From Flavobacterium hibisci (lineage in GTDB: Bacteria > Bacteroidota > Bacteroidia > Flavobacteriales > Flavobacteriaceae), in assembly GCF_020026925.1 (NCBI RefSeq), contig NZ_JAIQDW010000031.1, positions 1-34,233 of the forward strand: 34,233 nucleotides of DNA, read 5' to 3'. Position 1 is the first letter of the stretch. The number at the start of each line of letters is the position of its first letter. The position numbers and the translations under genes are program-made. This document shows, in pieces, positions 16,706-25,500 of the stretch. The notes beneath the pieces are model-generated. The model saw only the letters and a list, made by a program, of their open reading frames with translations. It was not told the DNA's origin and did no database searches.

Positions 16706-17272
16706 ATGGCATCTACATCAGATATTAGAAACGGATTGTGTATTAAATTTAATCACGATATTTATAAAATCATTGAATTTCTTCACGTAAAACCAGGAAA
16801 AGGACCAGCTTTCGTAAGAACAAAATTAAAAAGTTTAACTTCAGGAAAAGTATTAGATAATACTTTTTCAGCAGGTCACAAAATTGACGTTATTAGAGTT
16901 GAAACACATACATTTCAGTTTTTATATCCGGAAGGTGATGAGTTTCATTTTATGAATGCTGAAACATTTGAGCAGATTTCTTTAAATAAAAATATTCTTG
17001 ATGCTCCGGACTTATTGAAAGAAGGAACAAATGTAATGGTTCAGATCAACACAGAAACAGATTTACCATTATCAGTAGATATGCCTGCGTCTGTAGTTCT
17101 GGAAGTTACTTATGCTGAGCCAGGTGTAAAAGGCAACACAGCAACAAATGCAACGAAATCTGCTACGGTTGAGACAGGAGCAACAATAAATGTTCCACTG
17201 TTTATCAATGAAGGTGATAAAATAAAAATAGATACTGCTTCAGGTTCTTATATGGAGCGTGTAAAAGAGTAA
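16706..17272 (+). CDS. efp: Translation elongation factor P
   Basis: A 188-aa factor that binds ribosomes stalled on polyproline and promotes peptide-bond formation. The three beta-barrel domains are all present, at about 1-63, 64-127 and 128-188. The tip loop of domain I is HVKPGKGPAF, with Lys32 at the position that reaches the peptidyl-transferase centre. The C-terminal signature (FINEGDKIKIDTASGSYMER) is intact. It sits within the lipid A gene run, downstream of lpxA by 84 bp. Confidence 0.98.
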   Translation: MASTSDIRNGLCIKFNHDIYKIIEFLHVKPGKGPAFVRTKLKSLTSGKVLDNTFSAGHKIDVIRVETHTFQFLYPEGDEFHFMNAETFEQISLNKNILDAPDLLKEGTNVMVQINTETDLPLSVDMPASVVLEVTYAEPGVKGNTATNATKSATVETGATINVPLFINEGDKIKIDTASGSYMERVKE

Positions 17273-17295
17273 ATTTTTAATTGATATAATTTGGC

Positions 17296-17385
17296 AATGA
17301 GTCAGTTAGGTAATTTGTGAATCGGCATAATTTTGTATATTCACATTCTAATTGACTCATTTCTAATTAGTACATTTTCTAATTA
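17296..17385. repeat. Inverted-repeat element with TTCTAATT direct repeats, upstream of the second lpxD
   Basis: AATGAGTCAGTTAG (17296-17309) pairs with CTAATTGACTCATT (17348-17361) over 14 bp with one G-T wobble. Inside it TGTGAAT (17316-17322) pairs with ATTCACA (17339-17345). The right half continues as three direct copies of TTCTAATT at 17346, 17361 and 17377, spaced 15 and 16 bp. The element fills most of the 119-bp gap between efp and the second lpxD. There is no T-run, so it is not a standard terminator. It may be a dispersed intergenic repeat or a structured leader. Confidence 0.65.
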
Positions 17386-17391
17386 TAAAAT

Positions 17392-18321
17392 ATGAAATTT
17401 CCAAAGGTTCACTCTTTACTAGAAATTGCAAATTTGCTTAATTGCGAATTTATTGGTGATCAAAACTTCCCGGTTTCAGGTATGAATGAGATTCATGTAG
17501 TTGAAGCTGGTGATATTGTTTTTGTTGACCATCCAAAATATTATGATAAAGCTTTACAATCTGCAGCAACAATTGTCTTAATCAATAAGAAGGTAGATTG
17601 CCCGGAAGGTAAAGCCCTTTTAATTTCTGATGATCCTTTCAGGGATTTTAATATCCTTACAAAACATTTCAGGCCTTTTCAATTTTCTAATGTTGCTATT
17701 GCTTCATCTGCTAGAATTGGAGAAGGAACAGTTATTCAGCCGAATTCGTTTGTTGGGAACCATGTTACAATTGGCAAAAACTGTCTGATACATTCAAATG
17801 TTTCTATTTACGATCATACTGTAATTGGGGATAATGTTATTATACATGCCGGAACTATTTTAGGAGCTGATGCATTTTATTATAAAAAGCGTCCGGAAGG
17901 TTTTGATCAGTTGATTTCAGGAGGAAGAGTTGTTATTGAAGACAATGTCGGTATTGGTGCTCTTTGTACAATTGACAAAGGTGTAACAGGGGATACAACT
18001 ATTGGTGAAGGAACAAAAATTGACAATCAGGTGCATATTGGACATGATTCTGTTATAGGTAAAAAGTGTTTAATTGCTTCTCAGACAGGTATTGCAGGAT
18101 GTGTAATCATTGAGGATGAAGTAACACTTTGGGGACAGGTTGGAACCACCAGCGGCATTACAATTGGTGCAAAAGCTGTGGTTATGGGACAAACAGGTGT
18201 CACTAAATCGATAGAAGGTGGAAAATCTTATTTTGGAACTCCAATAGAGGAGTCGAGGGAAAAATTGAAACAGTTAGCCAATATCAAAAAAATTCCTGAA
18301 ATTTTAAGTAAATTGAAATAA
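17392..18321 (+). CDS. Second LpxD-like UDP-3-O-acylglucosamine N-acyltransferase
   Basis: A 309-aa hexapeptide-repeat acyltransferase paralogous to lpxD at 13343. It keeps the N-terminal LpxD domain (about 1-105, with GDIVFVDHPKYYDKAL), then a left-handed beta-helix. The catalytic-type histidine is retained in DNQVHIGHDSVIG. The IGADGFGF segment of LpxD is changed to LGADAFYYKKRPEGFD. The C-terminal helix is shorter than in LpxD. It probably acylates an amino-sugar nucleotide, but whether in lipid A or another glycan is not shown. The following NTF2-like gene starts 2 bp later, forming a two-gene unit. Confidence 0.88.
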   Translation: MKFPKVHSLLEIANLLNCEFIGDQNFPVSGMNEIHVVEAGDIVFVDHPKYYDKALQSAATIVLINKKVDCPEGKALLISDDPFRDFNILTKHFRPFQFSNVAIASSARIGEGTVIQPNSFVGNHVTIGKNCLIHSNVSIYDHTVIGDNVIIHAGTILGADAFYYKKRPEGFDQLISGGRVVIEDNVGIGALCTIDKGVTGDTTIGEGTKIDNQVHIGHDSVIGKKCLIASQTGIAGCVIIEDEVTLWGQVGTTSGITIGAKAVVMGQTGVTKSIEGGKSYFGTPIEESREKLKQLANIKKIPEILSKLK

Positions 18322-18323
18322 CT

Positions 18324-18686
18324 ATGTCTATCAAAGAGTTTGTTCAAAAATTTTATAAATCGGATGCCCTGATTGATAGTGAAATTTTTAAAACCTATCT
18401 GCATCCTGATGTTATTATTGAATGGAATAGCAGTAAAGGTTTAATCCAAATGGATTACGATTCTATAATACAAATGGCAAATGAACTAAATCGGGCCTAT
18501 GTTCGTTCAAAAGTAAGGATTTCTCATATCCTTGCCGAAGATGATTTGGTGTCAGTGCGTTACTCGCATTATGTAAAAACCATCGAAAATCCTCGTGAAG
18601 AAATGTTATTAGCCCATTTTTTTACAATTTGGCAGATAAAAGACGGTAAATTATATCGTGGTTATCAAATGAGTCAATTTTCGTGA
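18324..18686 (+). CDS. NTF2/SnoaL-like small protein
   Basis: A 120-aa cytosolic protein with the cone-shaped alpha+beta fold of the NTF2/SnoaL superfamily. It has an N-terminal helix pair ending YLHPDVIIEW and C-terminal strands VSVRYSHYVKT and AHFFTIWQIKDGKLYRGYQM. No catalytic set can be assigned. It starts 2 bp after the second lpxD-like gene and is almost certainly co-transcribed with it. Confidence 0.82.
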   Translation: MSIKEFVQKFYKSDALIDSEIFKTYLHPDVIIEWNSSKGLIQMDYDSIIQMANELNRAYVRSKVRISHILAEDDLVSVRYSHYVKTIENPREEMLLAHFFTIWQIKDGKLYRGYQMSQFS

Positions 18687-18728
18687 TATTTTTGCCGATA
18701 AAAAAGGTGAAAATAAGTTACAAAACCT

Positions 18729-18736
18729 TACTTTTG
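18729..18736 (+). promoter_or_regulatory. TAnnTTTG -7 element for sucD
   Basis: TACTTTTG matches the -7 consensus and lies 35 bp before the sucD ATG. A second match (TATTTTTG, 18687-18694) overlaps the end of the preceding gene. Confidence 0.5.
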
Positions 18737-18771
18737 CATCACAATTTTAAAAAATACATAAAATATATATC

Positions 18772-19644
18772 ATGAGTGTTTTAGTTAATAAAGATTCCAA
18801 AATAATTGTTCAGGGATTTACAGGTAGCGAAGGAACTTTCCACGCTTCTCAAATGATTGAGTACGGTACTAATGTTGTAGGTGGTGTAACTCCTGGAAAA
18901 GGAGGAACTAGCCATTTAGATCGTCCGGTTTTTAACACAGTAAAAGATGCTGTAGATCAGGCTGGAGCTGATACATCGATCATTTTTGTTCCGCCAGCTT
19001 TTGCTGCTGATGCAATTATGGAAGCTGCTGACGCTGGAATTAAAGTAATCATTGCTATTACAGAAGGAATTCCTGTAGCAGATATGATTAAAGCAAATAA
19101 TTATGTTAAAGAAAGAAACTCAAGATTAATAGGACCAAACTGCCCTGGAATTATTACTCCGGGTGAGGCTAAAGTTGGTATTATGCCAGGTTTTGTTTTC
19201 AAAAAAGGATCTGTTGGTATCGTTTCTAAATCAGGAACTTTAACTTATGAAGCTGCTGACCAGGTTGTAAAACAAGGTTTAGGAATCACTACAGCTATTG
19301 GTATTGGTGGAGATCCAATTATTGGAACTACAACTAAAGAAGCTGTTGAGTTATTAATGAACGATCCGGAAACTGAAATCATCATCATGATTGGTGAAAT
19401 TGGAGGTCAATTAGAAGCTGATGCTGCTAAATGGGTTAAAGCTGATGGTAACCGTAAGCCAGTTGTTGGTTTTATCGCCGGAGAAACTGCTCCAGCTGGT
19501 AGAACAATGGGTCACGCAGGTGCTATTGTTGGTGGTTCTGATGATACTGCTGCTGCTAAAAAACAAATTATGAGAGACAACGGAATCCACGTTGTTGATT
19601 CGCCAGCTGAAATTGGTAAAAAAGTAAAAGAAGTACTTGGATAA
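18772..19644 (+). CDS. sucD: Succinyl-CoA synthetase alpha subunit
   Basis: A 290-aa subunit of the TCA-cycle enzyme that converts succinyl-CoA to succinate with substrate-level phosphorylation. The CoA-binding Rossmann part is at the N terminus (GFTGSEGTFHASQ). GPNCPGIITPGE at 121-132 is the family signature. The phosphorylated histidine is His248 in GRTMGHAGAIVGG. The beta subunit gene (sucC) is not next to it, so the subunits are encoded apart. Codon use is richer in GCT, GGT and AAC than the neighbours, as in strongly expressed genes. A clear terminator follows. Confidence 0.98.
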   Translation: MSVLVNKDSKIIVQGFTGSEGTFHASQMIEYGTNVVGGVTPGKGGTSHLDRPVFNTVKDAVDQAGADTSIIFVPPAFAADAIMEAADAGIKVIIAITEGIPVADMIKANNYVKERNSRLIGPNCPGIITPGEAKVGIMPGFVFKKGSVGIVSKSGTLTYEAADQVVKQGLGITTAIGIGGDPIIGTTTKEAVELLMNDPETEIIIMIGEIGGQLEADAAKWVKADGNRKPVVGFIAGETAPAGRTMGHAGAIVGGSDDTAAAKKQIMRDNGIHVVDSPAEIGKKVKEVLG

Positions 19645-19675
19645 TAAATTCCAACTATTTAAAATAATAAATTCC

Positions 19676-19707
19676 AAAAAAGTCTCAATATTACTTGAGA
19701 CTTTTTT
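19676..19707 (+). terminator. Rho-independent terminator after sucD
   Basis: AAAAAAGTCTCAA (19676-19688) pairs perfectly with TTGAGACTTTTTT (19695-19707) around a 6-nt loop. The A-run and T-run flanks allow termination in both directions. Confidence 0.92.
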
Positions 19708-19720
19708 ACATTTTAAAAAT

Positions 19721-19779
19721 ACTAAGGTATAATATAAAACTTAGCATCTTAGATCCTTAGTGTCTTAGAAGCTTAAAAA
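19721..19779. repeat. Period-8 CTTAGnnn repeat with an inverted copy
   Basis: CTTAG occurs at 19740, 19748, 19756 and 19764, exactly 8 bp apart, with a fifth, altered unit (CTTAA) at 19772. The three bases between copies vary (CAT, ATC, TGT, AAG). ACTAAGG at 19721-19727 is an inverted copy complementary to CCTTAGT at 19755-19761. The array ends just before the ATG at 19786, so it would be transcribed into, or control, that gene. Confidence 0.75.
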
Positions 19780-19785
19780 GGAAAT

Positions 19786-20214
19786 ATGTATAAAGAATTA
19801 AAAAAGTTTAAAGTAAGTAATAGTTTTACTTTTAGGATAGAAGACAGTTTAGAACAAGTTTGCAATGCACCTGAAGGTAGTGCCGGAATTTTTGTTGTTA
19901 ATGCTGTTGAGGGTGAAGCAAAAGAATTGATCATGGTAGGTTCAACTGGAACTGTTCAAAATGACGGAACATTAAAAAGCAAAAATGGTGGTTTGTACGA
20001 TAAAATTGTAAACGGACATCAATTTGCAAAAACAGGGAGAAAATATTCATGGCCGGCACAAATGAAATTGGAAAATATTGAAGCTCTTGAAGTAGTTTGG
20101 TATGAAACTTTTAATGCCGATGTAAAAGCTATTCCAACTGCTGTTGAAGGTTTGGTTTTACAGAATTTCTTAAATGAAAATGGTAAATTACCTAGATGGA
20201 ATGTAGCTTTTTAA
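19786..20214 (+). CDS. Small protein with GIY-YIG-like features
   Basis: A 142-aa soluble protein that I do not recognise by name. Several features fit a diverged GIY-YIG nuclease fold: GIF at 34-36 in a beta strand in place of GIY, MVGST at 50-54 in place of YIG, a helix at GLYDKIVNG, then strand EALEVVWYETF. The C-terminal piece has VEGLVLQNFL with Glu121 and ends KLPRWN with Asn139, as the E...N pair does in that family. A clear catalytic Arg is not assigned. It stands alone between two terminators. The fold assignment is an inference; the gene itself is well supported by length and codon use. Confidence 0.8.
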   Translation: MYKELKKFKVSNSFTFRIEDSLEQVCNAPEGSAGIFVVNAVEGEAKELIMVGSTGTVQNDGTLKSKNGGLYDKIVNGHQFAKTGRKYSWPAQMKLENIEALEVVWYETFNADVKAIPTAVEGLVLQNFLNENGKLPRWNVAF

Positions 20215-20527
20215 AGTTATTTTTGAATAAAATTTATTGCAGCCTTGCTAAATATAGTGAGGCTTTTTTTATGGTTTTCCGGAATTAAACAAAAATGTAT
20301 TTTTATAAAAAAATTGGTTTTGAAGTTTTAGCTTCATATATTTATAAAACAAAAACTAAATAAATTGTTAAATTAAAGTTATGTTTTGTGAAAATTTACC
20401 TTCATTCTTATGTGTTACTGGATTTTGATTGCATTAAATAATTATTTTATTATTTGTTGAACTAAAAATTATTGAATTCTTAAAAAATACATCTGGATGA
20501 ATATTTGTAATATAAGACCAAATATTT
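20215..20527. other. Intergenic region before the sigma factor gene
   Basis: This 313-bp spacer holds a terminator at 20241-20270. The rest is a very AT-rich stretch without a reading frame of note. AATATTTG at 20500-20507 is one base off the TAnnTTTG consensus and lies 20 bp before the sigma factor ATG, so it may be its promoter. Nothing else is recognisable. Confidence 0.6.
20241..20270 (+). terminator. Rho-independent terminator
   Basis: AGCCTTGCTA (20241-20250) pairs with TAGTGAGGCT (20255-20264), with two G-T wobbles and a 4-nt loop, followed by a run of T to 20270. It ends the transcript of the GIY-YIG-like gene. Confidence 0.85.
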
Positions 20528-21136
20528 ATGAAAACCCAAATTTTGTCGCTTAAAACTTACGATGACCATAAACTTTGGAATAAACTAAAGGCAGGTGATG
20601 AAAGGTCATTTTCTTTACTTTTTGAAAAGTATTATGGAGATTTAATTCATTATGGAAATTCATTTTCACCTTTTGCAGAAAAGGTTCAGGATTGTGTACA
20701 GGATGTATTTGCAGATATTTGGCTCTATCGGGAATCCTTGCAGGAACCTAAAGTTGTAAAAGCCTATTTGTTATCAAGTGTTCGAAAAAGAATTGCACGA
20801 TTGTATGAACGTGACAATATTTTTAAAAAAATTACGACCACAGATTCAATTGAATTTCTTTTTGATTTTTCGGTAGAACATGAACTTATTGATGATGAGG
20901 CTACTGCAGAAAATGTGCTTTATCTCAATAAATTACTAAATGAATTGCCTTCCCGCCAAAAAGAAGCATTATTTTTAAGATACAACGAAGGATTATCAGT
21001 CGAACAAATTGCAGAAATGTTAGATGTGAATTATCAATCGGCAAATAATCTTTTACACCGCGGTTTACTTAAGCTTCGTCAGGAATGGAAGGGAAGTTTT
21101 TCTGTTTTGGTGATACTTTCTTATGTTTCTGTTTAA
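20528..21136 (+). CDS. ECF sigma factor (sigma-70 family, SusC-associated)
   Basis: A 202-aa extracytoplasmic-function sigma factor. Region 2 is at about 18-90 (FEKYYGDLIHYGNSF, DCVQDVFADIWLYRE). Region 4 is at about 135-188 (LPSRQKEALFLRYNEGLS, then the HTH IAEMLDVNYQSANNLLHRGL). Regions 1.1 and 3 are absent. The next genes encode a FecR anti-sigma factor and a SusC receptor with an STN domain, the standard trans-envelope signalling set. The likely target is the promoter of the susC operon, released when substrate binds the receptor. The C-terminal 12 residues are hydrophobic, which is unusual. Confidence 0.93.
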   Translation: MKTQILSLKTYDDHKLWNKLKAGDERSFSLLFEKYYGDLIHYGNSFSPFAEKVQDCVQDVFADIWLYRESLQEPKVVKAYLLSSVRKRIARLYERDNIFKKITTTDSIEFLFDFSVEHELIDDEATAENVLYLNKLLNELPSRQKEALFLRYNEGLSVEQIAEMLDVNYQSANNLLHRGLLKLRQEWKGSFSVLVILSYVSV

Positions 21137-21227
21137 AATTATCTTAAAAAAAATTAAAAAAAATCATAAATAGGTGAGTATATAATAAAAAAACTGTCCT
21201 CTATGTTTTTGTAACCTTATTCTATAG

Positions 21228-22337
21228 ATGCAAAAACGTAATTATTATATCGAAATTGAAGATTTTTTAGTAGATCCGTCATTTCAGTTGTGGGTTTTAT
21301 CCAAAATTGATGAGCAAGGCTGGGAAGAATGGACGTTAGAAAATCAGCAACGGGCAAAATTGGTTGAAGATGCCAGACTTTTATTGTTGGCAATGAAAGT
21401 ACCAGAAAATAAAATTTCTTACTCGGAGCTTACTACCGCACTACAATCCACCTGGATTAAGATTGAAGAAAAAGAGAATCGAAACAAAAGCATAAGAGAT
21501 AATTCATTTAAGTATTTAAAGGTGTATTGGCGTAGTATTGCCGCTACTTTATTTTTTGCATTTTTATCACTTTGGTTTTACAATAATGAATTAGATGGTA
21601 ATCATTCTGTTATAACATATAAGGAACTTGTAGAAGAAAATAATGAAGGACTCGTTGAGCAGACGAATAATTCTAATAAACCACAAATAATTACTTTGTC
21701 AGATGGCAGTTCAGTTTTATTACAGCCAAACAGTAAATTAAGTTACCCTAAGATCTTTACCGGAAATCAAAGAAAAGTGTATTTATCGGGTGAAGGTTTT
21801 TTTGAAATTAGTAAAAATCCTCAAAAGCCCTTTCTTGTTTATGCTAACGAAATTATTACAAAAGTTGTTGGTACGAGTTTTAGGGTAAGGGCTTATTCAG
21901 ATCAGCCGAATGTTGAAGTACTTGTACGAACCGGTAAAGTTAAGGTAAGCTCAAATGAATTGACAGGAAATTCAAAGCAAGAGGTCGTTTTATTGCCTAA
22001 TGAAGCCTTACGTTTTTTAAGAAAAGATCTGATTTTTAATAAAATAAGCAATATAACAGAGGATAAATCATTAGTTAGTAATGTTGGCAATATTGAACAA
22101 TTAAGTTTTGAATTTACCGATATTCCGGTAGGACAGATTCTTAGAACAATAGAACAAGCCTATCTGGTTGAAATTGATTTCCCTAAAGATAAATTAAAAG
22201 ATTGTCATTTAACCACTTCATTAAGTGATCAGCCTTTATCAGAAAAACTTAAAATTATTTGCAAGAGTATTGGCAATGATACGAGTTTTGAGATGAATGG
22301 AAATCAAATTGTAATATCATCTCAAGGCTGTAATTAA
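21228..22337 (+). CDS. FecR-family anti-sigma factor
   Basis: A 369-aa inner-membrane regulator. The cytoplasmic N-terminal part (1 to about 98) would hold the sigma factor. One membrane helix follows at about 102-118 (IAATLFFAFLSLWFY). The periplasmic FecR domain spans about 152-242 (TLSDGSSVLLQPNSKLSYP, VYLSGEGFFEI, VVGTSFRVRAY). A C-terminal DUF4974 domain at about 291-369 resembles an STN fold (FTDIPVGQILRTIEQAY). It lies 91 bp after the sigma gene and 184 bp before susC. It should relay the state of the SusC STN domain to the sigma factor. Confidence 0.94.
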   Translation: MQKRNYYIEIEDFLVDPSFQLWVLSKIDEQGWEEWTLENQQRAKLVEDARLLLLAMKVPENKISYSELTTALQSTWIKIEEKENRNKSIRDNSFKYLKVYWRSIAATLFFAFLSLWFYNNELDGNHSVITYKELVEENNEGLVEQTNNSNKPQIITLSDGSSVLLQPNSKLSYPKIFTGNQRKVYLSGEGFFEISKNPQKPFLVYANEIITKVVGTSFRVRAYSDQPNVEVLVRTGKVKVSSNELTGNSKQEVVLLPNEALRFLRKDLIFNKISNITEDKSLVSNVGNIEQLSFEFTDIPVGQILRTIEQAYLVEIDFPKDKLKDCHLTTSLSDQPLSEKLKIICKSIGNDTSFEMNGNQIVISSQGCN

Positions 22338-22402
22338 GTATTTGATAATGAATATGTATAATAAATAATAATCAACTTATTGCCTATGTAAAAAAAACAA
22401 AA

Positions 22403-22470
22403 AGTGCCGAAATGCTGTAACATATTCGACACTTATAAAAATTAAATAAATCTCTGTAAAGATTTATTTA
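22403..22470 (+). promoter_or_regulatory. Two tandem hairpins with identical CTGTAA loops in the susC leader
   Basis: Hairpin 1 pairs 22403-22414 with 22421-22433, with one mismatch and one bulged base. Hairpin 2 pairs TAAATAAATCT (22443-22453) perfectly with AGATTTATTTA (22460-22470). Both enclose the same six-base loop CTGTAA, at 22415-22420 and 22454-22459. Neither is followed by a T-run, so they are poor candidates for simple terminators. They sit in the 184-bp gap between the FecR and susC genes. No TAnnTTTG promoter is seen here, in keeping with use of the dedicated ECF sigma factor. Function is not shown. Confidence 0.55.
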
Positions 22471-22521
22471 TTGCGTTCTAAAAATACACGTGAATAGTAT
22501 TAATCAAAACAAACCAAAATT

Positions 22522-25500
22522 ATGAAAAAACCAGTTGTGAAACAACGATTACTCCATCGAATCATGAAAATAACGCTATTTCAGTTCGTCTTAGCACTTG
22601 TATTTTCAAGTGTCACCATGGCAAACAGTGTAAGTGGACAAAGAAAATTAGATACGAAAGTTACTATTGCAGTTGAGAATTTAAGTTTGGATAATACGTT
22701 GTCTAAACTTGAAAAGTCTGCACATGTGAAATTTTCATATAATTCAAGATTGCCTCAGTTAAATCAAAAAATTAGTATAGAGGCAAATCAGGAAACTCTG
22801 GAAAGTATTCTTAACAGAATTTTGAAACCATTCAATATTACTTATGCAGAAATAAGCAATCAGATTATTTTGCAAAAAAACGCAAAATCAGATGGTTTTT
22901 CTACAGATGAATCACATACATCTTTATTTGAAATATTATCAGCTGGCCCTATTATAAAAGGAAAAGTTACAGATGTAAATGGTAGCCCTCTGCCGGGAGC
23001 CACTATACTTGCAAAAGGTACTAAAATAGCTGTACTGACTGATTTTGACGGAAATTTTTCTATTGAAATGCCTGCTAATAGCAATCAGTTAGTAATTTCT
23101 TATGTAGGTTTTGAAACCAAAGAAATTGGAATAGAAAATACTTCTCCCACTATTGTTTTAAATGAAGCAGGACAGAACTTAAAAGAAGTTATTGTTACAA
23201 CTGGATATGAAAAAACTTCCAAAAGGACTTTTACAGGAGCAATTAGTAAAATCTCATCTGCTGAACTAAAAGTTGACGGAGTAGTGGATGTGAGCAGAAT
23301 GATTGAGGGCAAGGCTGCGGGTGTAACTGTACAAAATGTTACCGGAACATTTGGTACAGCTCCTAAAATTACAGTTCGTGGATCATCTTCTATTTTTGGA
23401 GATACTAAACCATTATGGGTAATTGATGGTGTTGTGCAGGAAGATATTATTAATATTTCTTTTGCTGATTTAGCATCAGGAAATTCTGAAACTTTATTAA
23501 GTTCTTCTGTAGCCGGTTTAAATTCTAATGATATTCAAAGCATTGAAATACTTAAAGATGCTTCGGCAACTTCTATTTATGGTTCAAGATCGTTAAATGG
23601 AGTTGTAGTTGTAACAACAAAACAAGGACGCAGGGACTCACCACTAAAAGTGAGTTATTCTGTTGAAAATACCGTGAGAACTGTACCAAATTATTCTCAA
23701 TATGATATTTTAAATTCTCAGGAATCAATGAGTATTTTAAAAGAATTAGAAGGATACGGTGGGGATGGTAAGGGGTTTTTAGAAATAGCATCATCTCTTA
23801 ACGGAAGATTTGGAGGTGTATATAATATTTTGGCCAAACAAATTGATACTTACAACAACACAAATGGGGAGTTTGGTGTTAGAAATGATCTGGTTAGCCG
23901 TAATCAGTTTTTAAAAAAATATGAATTAGGCAATACAGACTGGTTTAGCGTATTGTTTAGGCCTTCCATTACACAAAATCATTCTTTAAGCTTTTCAGGT
24001 GGTGGAAAAAATAATACATTCTATGCATCTCTTGGATATTATAGTGATCCGGGATGGACAATTGCTGATAACGTAAAGCAGTTAACTTCTAATATTAAAG
24101 GAACCTTTTTTGTGAATGATAGATTAAATGTGACTATATCTACAATGGGATCTGTACGTAATCAAACAGCTCCTGGTAGTTACGAGAGCAAATCAGATCC
24201 CGTATACGGAAGTGTAAACAGAGAGTTTGATATCAATCCGTTTAAGTATGTTTTAAACACCAGCAGAACATTAAGGCCTTATGATGATAACGGAAATTTA
24301 GAGTATTACAGAAATAACTGGGCTCCTATGAATATTATCAATGAGCTTAATAACAACACTCTGGATATTAAAGTAAATGACATCCGTTTTCAGTTGGATT
24401 TAGAATATAAAATAAATAAAAATTTAACTTATAATCTAACTGGTTCTTCGCGTTATGCAAGTACATCGAGAGAGCATAAAGTTTATGAGGGTTCAAATGT
24501 AGCAGCAGCTTACAAAGCAGGTACAGCTTTAAGCCCGGAAGGTGAAAATTCTATTGTTCAGGAAGCTAATATCTTTTTATTTAAAGATCCTGATAATTTA
24601 ACAGCGCCAAAAATATCTGTACTTCCAAATGGTGGATTTTTAAGAAAATTCACGAATGAAATGACATCATATAACATTAGAAATAGTGTTAATTATAGAA
24701 ATACATTAAACGAGAAGCACGAATTAGAGGGTTTTTTGGGAACAGAACTTAGATCAGTAGATAGAAGTAGTGACAATTTTACTGCAGCAGGACTTCAATT
24801 TGACAGAGGTCTTACACCTTTTATTGATCCAAGATTTATTGAAAAAATTGTAAATGACGGAGACTCCTATTATGGATTTGATGCCGAAAGAGAAAGAACT
24901 GTTGGTTTTTTTGGTAAAGTAGGCTATACTTACGATCGACGTTATACAGCATCACTTACAGGTCGTTATGATGGTTCTAACAGACAAGGGAATAGCGGCT
25001 CAAACAGATGGTTGCCAACTTATACACTTAGTGGGAAATGGAATGTTACTGAAGAAAACTTCATGAAAACTTCAAAAAACATAAACAATTTAGCATTAAG
25101 AGCTTCCTACGGACTTACAGCAACTGCAGGGCCAGCAACAAATTCATTGGCAATCTATAAAAGTTTTATCACGAATCGTCTTTTCTTGCAAAACAGAGAG
25201 TCTGCAATATCGATTGACGAATTACAAAATGGCGATTTAACGTGGGAGAAACAATTTGAAACCAATATTGGTCTAGATTTAGGAATGTTTAATAATAGAG
25301 TACAATTTGTAACAGATGTTTATAGCCGTAAAGCTTTTGATTTGGTTGATTTTGTAACAACTTCAGGTGTTGGAGGGCAAAGTATCAAACAAGGGAATAA
25401 TGCAGATATGGAGACTAAAGGACTAGAGGTAGGTTTTACAACTCAAAATATTGTAAGTAAAGATTTTAAATGGTCTACAACACTTAATTTCTCAGTTTAC

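Noticed and set aside
22443..22470. Hairpin 2 of the susC leader as a terminator for the FecR gene
   Set aside because: The stem is A/T-rich and is followed by TTGCGTTC with no T-run.
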